Source of the DNA: Pseudoips prasinana
Taxonomy: Eukaryota > Arthropoda > Insecta > Lepidoptera > Nolidae
Direction: 5' to 3'
NCBI GenBank assembly: GCA_951640165.1
Contig: OX621266.1
Coordinates: forward strand, 4,464,001 to 4,528,000
Length of the DNA stretch: 64,000 nt
Shown here: positions 58,188 through 64,000 of the stretch, piece after piece
How positions within the stretch are numbered: the first letter of the stretch is position 1
Layout of the letters: each line of letters opens with the position of its first letter
Translations under genes and position numbers: made by a program
The notes under the pieces: generated by a model
The model's input: only the letters and a program-made list of their open reading frames with translations
Databases searched by the model: none
Told to the model about the DNA's origin: nothing

Positions 58188-58345
58188 ACTGCACGTATGG
58201 CGCAGCGGCCTTGACATTCGCCTCGCCGCTTCGTGTCACGGGTTCGAGTCCCGCGCCGGACAACTATTCGTGAGACTCATTAATAGTTGTTCTGAGTCTG
58301 AATATTATTTGAGTGCGCCTATTATATGTTTATAAAGTACCACGT
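58188..58345 (+). mobile_element. tRNA-derived SINE
   Basis: A box TGGCGCAGCGG (58198-58208) and B box GGTTCGAGTCC (58241-58251) head a SINE whose body (CAACTATTCGTGAGACTC, AATAGTTGTTCTGAGTC) matches the amplified SINE at 30608. A T run (about 58361-58381) follows and may be the tail of a separate minus-strand insertion. Confidence 0.8.
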
Positions 58346-58515
58346 GACACAGGGATTAGATTTTTTTTTTTTTTTTTTTTTATTTATTTATACATATATA
58401 TGTTCGATACATTATTATTCGTTTTGTGCCATTAAACCAAGACTGGTTTGTATAAACCCTAGTGGGGGAGTTGTCTTTACCACCAGGCCTTACACTGAAA
58501 CTAGAAAAACACACT

Positions 58516-59319
58516 TCACATTATATGTCTTATGAAAATATGATTTTTCAACATATAAGCATCGCGGAAACTAGTAGGACACAATTGACAGTTATAACGT
58601 TTTATATCTAAGTGTACACGAATGTGGTGGTTCAAGTCACCGATTTTATTGAAACTTTCACAGAAACCGCATCTATAAGGTTTTTCACCCGTGTGAGTGC
58701 GAATGTGTTTCACCAAGTGACCCCTAGCGTTAAAGCTTCTCTGGACAAGTATTACATTCAAAACGTTTTTTTCCAGTGTGTATCGCTTTATGTTTAGCCA
58801 ACGCATATTTCGTCTTAAAACTATTTAGACACATAAGACATTTAAATGGCCTATTATAGCGTGTGTCACCATATTATTCTCCATCTGACTCTTGAACTTA
58901 AACTGAATCTGACAAACATTACACTTAAAAAGTTTATCGTCAGTATGTGAACGGATGTGTGTTACCAAACTATTTATATAATTAAATCGTAAATGACATA
59001 TGTCACATATAAATTGCATTTTATGGTAATCATTGCAGAAGTTCTGATCTAACTCGCGTTTGGTCAGACGTGTACACGCAACATAACAATTCAGATTGCC
59101 GTATTCACTATAGAGAGATGACAGTTTTGGACAATTTTATTAGCCTTCACTACTTTGGAATCCAATTTTATCTCCGAATCGTCCTTGCAAATTTCACTTA
59201 CAGCAGGTTTTATTTTAGCAAGAGATGTACTTAGTTTTACTGCTACTTTAAAAATTTCTGGTTCAGAGTTGGAGATTTTCATCGTCGTATCCTGGCTTGA
59301 TGTGTTGACAACAGGTACT
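58516..59319 (-). pseudogene. C2H2 zinc-finger protein, decayed, final exon
   Basis: Six C2H2 fingers are spread over three frames: FICDICHLRF (59019), FKCNVCQIQF, FKCLMCLNSF, FECNTCPEKL, YRCGFCESFN and YNCQLCPTSF, with a TGEKPY linker in the fifth. Frameshifts lie near 59120, 58860 and 58745. Upstream a Ser/Lys/Glu-rich linker (MKISNSEPEIFKV) begins at a good acceptor (CTTTTGTTATAG ending at about 59320 on the minus strand). So this was a spliced host transcription-factor gene; with three frameshifts it is a pseudogene unless assembly errors are involved. A BEL element lies in the presumed upstream intron. Confidence 0.75.
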
Positions 59320-59464
59320 TCTATAACAAAAGAACAGATAAATAATAAAAAAATAAAATTAACTTCCATAAATAGGCGAACATGTATGAAGAATATAATG
59401 ACAGTAAATCTAAGCAAAAGTCAAACAGAAAATATAATGACAGTAAATCTAAACATATAGTCCG

Positions 59465-59689
59465 TGTCAACGCGCGCGCAAGGCGACCGAGGGGAAAGAC
59501 GTGCGGAGGGCAGTGAAGAACCGCCGACCGGCGGCTGGGGAACCGGTCGACAACCACACTCACGGACAGCGACACTGCCACAGCGTTGAATTAAATATTA
59601 TACCAAAAATTGTATCTACCTAATAACAGAAGAAATTAAACTATTACTACTACTACAATACAAGAAAGTCTTTGTTTTTATACGAAACA
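59465..59689 (+). repeat. Putative 5' LTR of BEL/Pao element
   Basis: 225 bp starting TGTCAACGCGCG and ending ACGAAACA (TG...CA), placed just before a primer-binding-site-like TGGCGACCGTGACAGG at 59693. The 5' part is GC-rich and the 3' part AT-rich. The 3' LTR is outside the window, so the limits are inferred. Two copies of AATATAATGACAGTAAATCTAA lie immediately upstream (about 59392 and 59432). Confidence 0.55.
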
Positions 59690-60239
59690 AAAGTGGCGAC
59701 CGTGACAGGACAGTTGTGCGGAACGAGAAATGAAGCTGGGAAGTGCCTTGTATCCTTTTTTATCCTAATTTCCTCCCTTGAAATTTGAGTGATAGTGTAT
59801 TTAGCTTCGGATGAGTGTTAGTTGCATTACCTACGTTATTTGGTTTGTGTCGTATTAAACGGGAACTTTTTACGCGTTCACTGGCGTGCATCAAATAACA
59901 AAAAGACGTGTTAGCTGGTTACATAACGGGATTTTACATACGTCTTAATATAATAGGTGTTTACTTAAAATCAAGCACTACGATTGTGAAATGTTTACCC
60001 CTGTGGAAATAGCTAAACGTTTATTAGTTTAAAACTTACCGACCGGCTACCGACTCAATTACACATTATTTTACATTATAAAATACAAGTCTTTATGCCC
60101 TTATAAGTGCTCGATGATTTAACCCTTTGTGAACGTATAAATAACGTAAATCTAATCAGCTACATACGTGGATGTTATTATTGTTACCGGCAAGCAGCGA
60201 TCCGCTGGCCGGGCATTAAAACTGCAAATCATCGCGCAC

Positions 60240-60440
60240 AGTGTCGTGTACAGTGTCGCGCCGTGTCTCAGCGTGTCATTGCATACAATACGTTGAAGTT
60301 ATTTACTGTGTCGCGCACGGTGCAGCACAGTGTCGCGCCGTGTCTCAGCGTGTCATTGCATACAACGCGTTGAGATTGTTCATTGTGTTGCGCACGGTAC
60401 TGCACAGTGTCTCACTGTGTCGTTACACTCGCCTTAACGT
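60240..60440 (+). repeat. 77-bp tandem repeats in the BEL leader
   Basis: CAGTGTCGCG starts at 60251 and 60328, with a diverged third copy at 60405, a strict 77-bp spacing. The unit contains CCGTGTCTCAGCGTGTCATT. It is in the untranslated leader. Confidence 0.88.
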
Positions 60441-60583
60441 TACGCGAGTAATACAGCTTTATCGCCGTGACTACCGACTAGCTACCACCCGTGCTGCTTC
60501 CATACTGGTGCGGTGTAATATTCATTTTAATATTATAATATAATTATATATTTTGTTTGATTCGTTGGTTGCGCTTCGACAAA

Positions 60584-61262
60584 ATGGCCCCTGAACCAGA
60601 TTTAAGTCAAGAGAAAAGGATGAAAGAATTGGTAAAGTTACGCGGTACTATTAAGGGTCGCTTAACACGATTTAAAGATTATGTGTCGCTCATAAATATT
60701 ACAAAATTAGAGGATATTAGTGATTTAAAACTTAAAGAATTAAAATTTCGTTTAGAAAAAATTTAATTTGTTGTTCGAGTTCAATGATGTTCAGTCTCAA
60801 ATTGAAATGTTGACATCTAACGAAGATGACAGTGAGATTGATAGTTTTGAAAACTTATTTTATAGCACATTGTCTTTAGCTCAGCACATACTTGAGTCGC
60901 GTTCTAAATCTCAGGAGAAGGAAGGGAGCCTTCACACAGCTCACTCATCATGTTCGCAGAATTTAAATAACATAAAATTACCTACCATAAAATTACCTAC
61001 TTTTGATGGGAATTATTTAAAATGGCTTGAATTTAAGGACACATTCGACTCGTTAATTCATTCAAATGATACGATACCTGAGATAAATAAATTCCATTAC
61101 TTACGATCATCTTTAGAGGGTAGTGCAGCTCTATCAATTAAATCACTTGAGTTTAGCGTAAAAAATTATAATGTGGCATGGGATTTAATTTGTCAACGAT
61201 ATGACAATAAAAAGGTCCTCGTTAATAACCACTTAAAATCATTATTTGAACTAGAGTATTAA
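60584..61262 (+). pseudogene. BEL/Pao gag N-terminal region (DUF1759-like), frameshifted
   Basis: Starts at the ATG at 60584 (MAPEPDLSQEKRMKELVKL). A frameshift near 60764 moves the frame to 60768-61262. The second segment has IKLPTFDGNYLKWLEFKDTF, then FHYLRSSLEGSAALSI and WDLICQRYDNKKVL, the signature of the BEL gag DUF1759 family. The frame ends at 61262 in an AT-rich patch (61262-61300) where some codons have been replaced, then continues in another frame. Gag would form the particle core. Confidence 0.85.
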
Positions 61263-61296
61263 TTATAGTATAATATATAAAATATAATATAGATTT

Positions 61297-64000
61297 CTAA
61301 TTGATCACGTGACAAAAAACTTAAGGGCTCTAAATACATTAGACCAGCCTAGGGATAAGTGGGACATTCTCATAATTTATTTGGTGTCTACAAAATTGGA
61401 TGCCAATACTCTTAGTAAATGGGAAGAACACAAAAATACTTCGGAAAACTTACCTGCATTATCTGATTTTATAAAATGTTTGCGTAACCGGGCTGATGTT
61501 CTCGAGACACTGGCAATCGGTAAACGCGAAAATAAGTCTAGTATCCATAAAGATAAAAAACCTGAACCAAAAGGTAAGGAGTATTACCCTAATAAAACAT
61601 TCAAAAGTTTTATGACTTCTGCCAATACCAAAGCCGTTGCTTGTCCTTTCTGCAATCAGCATCATCGCATCATAGATTGTTCTGCATTTAGGCAGCTCTC
61701 TCCTGAAAATAGATGCACCGAGGTTTCTAAATTAAAACTTTGTTCTAATTGTTTGCGAAGGGGACACGGGTCTAGCGAATGTCGTCTCTTGGGTACCTGT
61801 AAGACTTGCAGAAAGAAACACAACACATTATTGCACGTTGATCATCTTACACCTGAAACAAGCACTACTATGAATAATTGCTGCTACTTACCTGTTTCCT
61901 TGCCAGCGCAGTCTAATAATCAAGTTCTTCTAGGTACAGCTGTAGTGCAAGTTATCAATCCTAAAAATAAAAATACTTACCTTGCTCGCGCTTTACTCGA
62001 TGCGGGCAGCCAGTCATCTTTAATGACAGTAAACCTGAAAGAAAAAATGGGGTTAATGAGTGATGAAACAGATATATTATATATATCGGGTATAAACAAT
62101 TGTAAAATGCCTATATCTGATAGTTGTGAAATGACGATAAAATCATGTGTAACTGAATTAAGTGCACAGCTTAAATTTTTAGTCGTTCCAAAAATAACAG
62201 GTTCATTGCCTAATGCATTGATAAATGTAATAAAGCTTGACTTACCTCAGAATCTTTAATTAGCGGATCCTAATTTTTTCCGCCCTTCAGATGTTGATTT
62301 ATTGCTCGGTGCGGAGATATTTTTCGATTTGATGTCTCCAAACCAAATAAAATTGGGTCCTAACAAACCAGTGCTTCAAGAGTCTCAGTTGGACTGGATT
62401 GTGGCAGGTCCTCTTTATATTAATAATCTTAAAAATAATAGGCAAGTCCATTGCAATTTCACTCAAGAGATCAGTGATCAGCTGGCAAGGTTTTGGAGTC
62501 TTGATGATATACCCTCTTCAAAAAGAACTATGTCAGCTGATGATGAATTTTGCGAGCGCTACTTTACTGCGACTACCAAGCGTCTGGATAACGGAAGATT
62601 TTCTGTTTTTATGCCTTTTAAAGAAACTCCAGAAGCAGCTCTCGGAAATTCTTTCAAGGTCGCAGAAAAGCGTTTTTTATGTCTTGAGAAAAAACTTAAT
62701 AAAAATCCTAATCTTAAAAATGAATACAGTAACTTTATTAAGGAATACGAAGAGTTGGGTCACTTAACAGAGATCAACAAACCCCACTTCGGATATTACC
62801 TTCCTCATCATGCTGTGATGCGCGAAAATAGCGAAACGACGAAACTTCGTGTAGTCTTCGATGGTTCTGCGAAGAGTTCGTCTCATAAATCCCTAAATGA
62901 TATCCAACACATTGGTCCCGTGGTGCAGGATGAGTTGTTCAATATCCTTCTACGTTTTCGCCAGCATAAATTTGTGTTGTCTGGAGACATTAAAAAAATG
63001 TACAGGCAGATCATGGTTGATGAATCACAAAGGCACCTTCTACTTATCTTATGGAGACATGATGATAAAATGCCTCTTAAAGTTTTCCAATTGAACACTG
63101 TTACTTACGGGACTGCATGTGCTCCTTATTTGAGTACTAGATGTCTTTACCAATTAGCAACCGAATGCGCTGATACGGTGGTATCTCAAGTAATTAAATA
63201 CGATTTCTATGTGGATGACCTTTTGACAGGCGCATCATCAGAGAGCGATCTAGCGCACATTAAAGAAACGGTCTCCGCTGTACTTAACTCTGCGGGCTTT
63301 CCTATACATAAATTTCGAACTAATTGTCCTAAAATACTATCGGAAGCTCCGCAATCTGACGTTTTTAATTTATCCAAGGAGTCTACAGTATTGGGGGTGC
63401 TATGGGAACCTAGCTCTGATACTCTGAGGTTTCAAATAAATGTAGACACACATGAACAAAAAATTACTAAAAGGGTTATCTTGTCGAATACTTGTAAAAT
63501 TTTCGATCCTTTGGGTTTGTTAAATGCATGCACAATTACGCTCAAAATTCTGTTACAAAAATTATGGCAACTTAAATTAGACTGGGATGATGAGGTCCCA
63601 AATGACGTAAAAAAGGCTTGGATGAAAGTCATAAAAAAATTGGATGTACTTTCCTCTTTATCACTTCCCAGGTTTGTCTTGTGTTCGTCGCTTGTTAGCA
63701 TACAGTTTCACTGCTTCGTAGATGCCTCACAAGATGCATACGCTGCTTGTGTATATTTACGCTCTTTAAATAGTGATGGTAAAGTCAGTACGAATCTCTT
63801 ATGCGCTAAAACGCGTGTCGCACCTTTAAAACCTGTCGTTACCATCCCAAGGCTTGAGTTATGTGCTGGTCTTCTAGGAGCACGCCTTACCACAAAAATC
63901 TGTGAAGCCCTTCGTTGCAAAATTAATAGCAAAACGTTTTGGTCTGATTCGACTATAACATTAGGGTGGATTAAGACTCAACCAAAACTCTTAAAACCAT
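61297..64000 (+). pseudogene. BEL/Pao gag C-terminus, protease, reverse transcriptase, RNase H (partial)
   Basis: One frame from 61297 to the window end with a single TAA at 62257-62259. It starts LIDHVTKNLRALNT, then zinc knuckles (CPFCNQHHRIIDC, CSNCLRRGHGSSEC, CKTCRKKH) near 61640-61820. The aspartic protease motif ALLDAGSQSSLM is at about 61990. After the stop come DVDLLLGAEIF, LRVVFDGSAKSS, the palm (FVLSGDIKKMYRQI, YGTACAPYLS and the YVDD box at 63210-63221) and RNase H (FHCFVDASQDAYAACV near 63710; WSDSTITLGW near 63945). The pol frame is open to the edge at 64000, where integrase would follow. The stop between protease and reverse transcriptase is the main visible lesion in this half. 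Confidence 0.9.

Larger units (their letters stand above)
59465..64000 (+). mobile_element. BEL/Pao LTR retrotransposon, 5' part
   Basis: Plus-strand element: LTR, a primer-binding region, a ~890-bp leader with 77-bp tandem repeats, gag, zinc knuckles, DUF1758-type aspartic protease, reverse transcriptase and the start of RNase H. The window ends inside pol; integrase and the 3' LTR lie beyond. Two frameshift or rearrangement sites in gag and one in-frame stop before the reverse transcriptase mark it as defective. Confidence 0.88.

Noticed and set aside
58198..58268. Functional tRNA gene
   Set aside because: A and B boxes are present, but the acceptor and anticodon arms do not pair and SINE body sequence follows.
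62399..63098. Short ORFs at 62399-62767 and 62883-63098
   Set aside because: Shadows of the BEL pol frame, which is open from 62260 to the window end.

Overview
The window is eukaryotic, AT-rich, repeat-dense DNA from an arthropod, most probably a moth or butterfly. The pointers are R1-type LINE fragments (one with a poly(A) tail abutting GGTTAGGTTAG, the insect telomeric repeat), LINE 3' ends with short simple-repeat tails, (GAT)n-tailed insertions, tRNA-derived SINEs and a BEL/Pao element. The species cannot be fixed from the sequence. I see no clearly intact ordinary host gene; nearly everything is mobile or satellite DNA.

Layout. 1-20032: a 529-bp tandem satellite, mostly on the minus strand with inverted blocks, broken by a 5'-truncated LINE (2595-5317), fragments of a second LINE family fused to long (AT)n tracts, and a full-length minus-strand LINE (13073-18753) flanked by a 12-bp target duplication and itself carrying two nested insertions. 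20033-30540: an R1-type scrap, a decayed minus-strand LINE (20890-24228), a nearly complete plus-strand LINE with a PHD-finger ORF1 (25233-29513), and a lone intact L1-ORF1-like gene (29560-30303, minus). 30608-30975: a SINE whose 3' part is amplified as 78-bp tandem repeats.

31785-47480: a Polinton/Maverick-type self-replicating element, all genes on the plus strand: a spliced basic/acidic protein, protein-primed DNA polymerase B, packaging ATPase, DUF8207-type protein, coiled-coil protein, retroviral-type integrase with chromodomain, a pVI-like small protein, an adenain-like protease, a double-jelly-roll-like capsid protein and two small ORFs. It could once have coded for replication, integration and particle assembly. 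The polymerase and capsid genes now each carry one in-frame stop, and a LINE with an open 932-codon ORF2 sits between the protease and capsid genes.

47500-64000: a degenerate ~90-bp tandem array ending in a perfect hairpin, an R1/SART-like 3' end, a second inverted satellite cluster (49318-50580), a PIF/Harbinger-like MITE, a 31-bp-arm hairpin, a P-element remnant with THAP exons, 32-bp TIRs and an 8-bp target duplication (53891-55016), a 63-bp-TIR MITE beside an RTE fragment, a SINE, a decayed C2H2 zinc-finger gene (minus), and the 5' LTR, gag, protease and most of pol of a BEL/Pao element running off the right edge.

The most interesting items are the P-element remnant, the Polinton with a start codon created across a splice junction, the satellite that carries a 100-codon ORF, and a fold-back mutation at the VPQG motif of a LINE reverse transcriptase.
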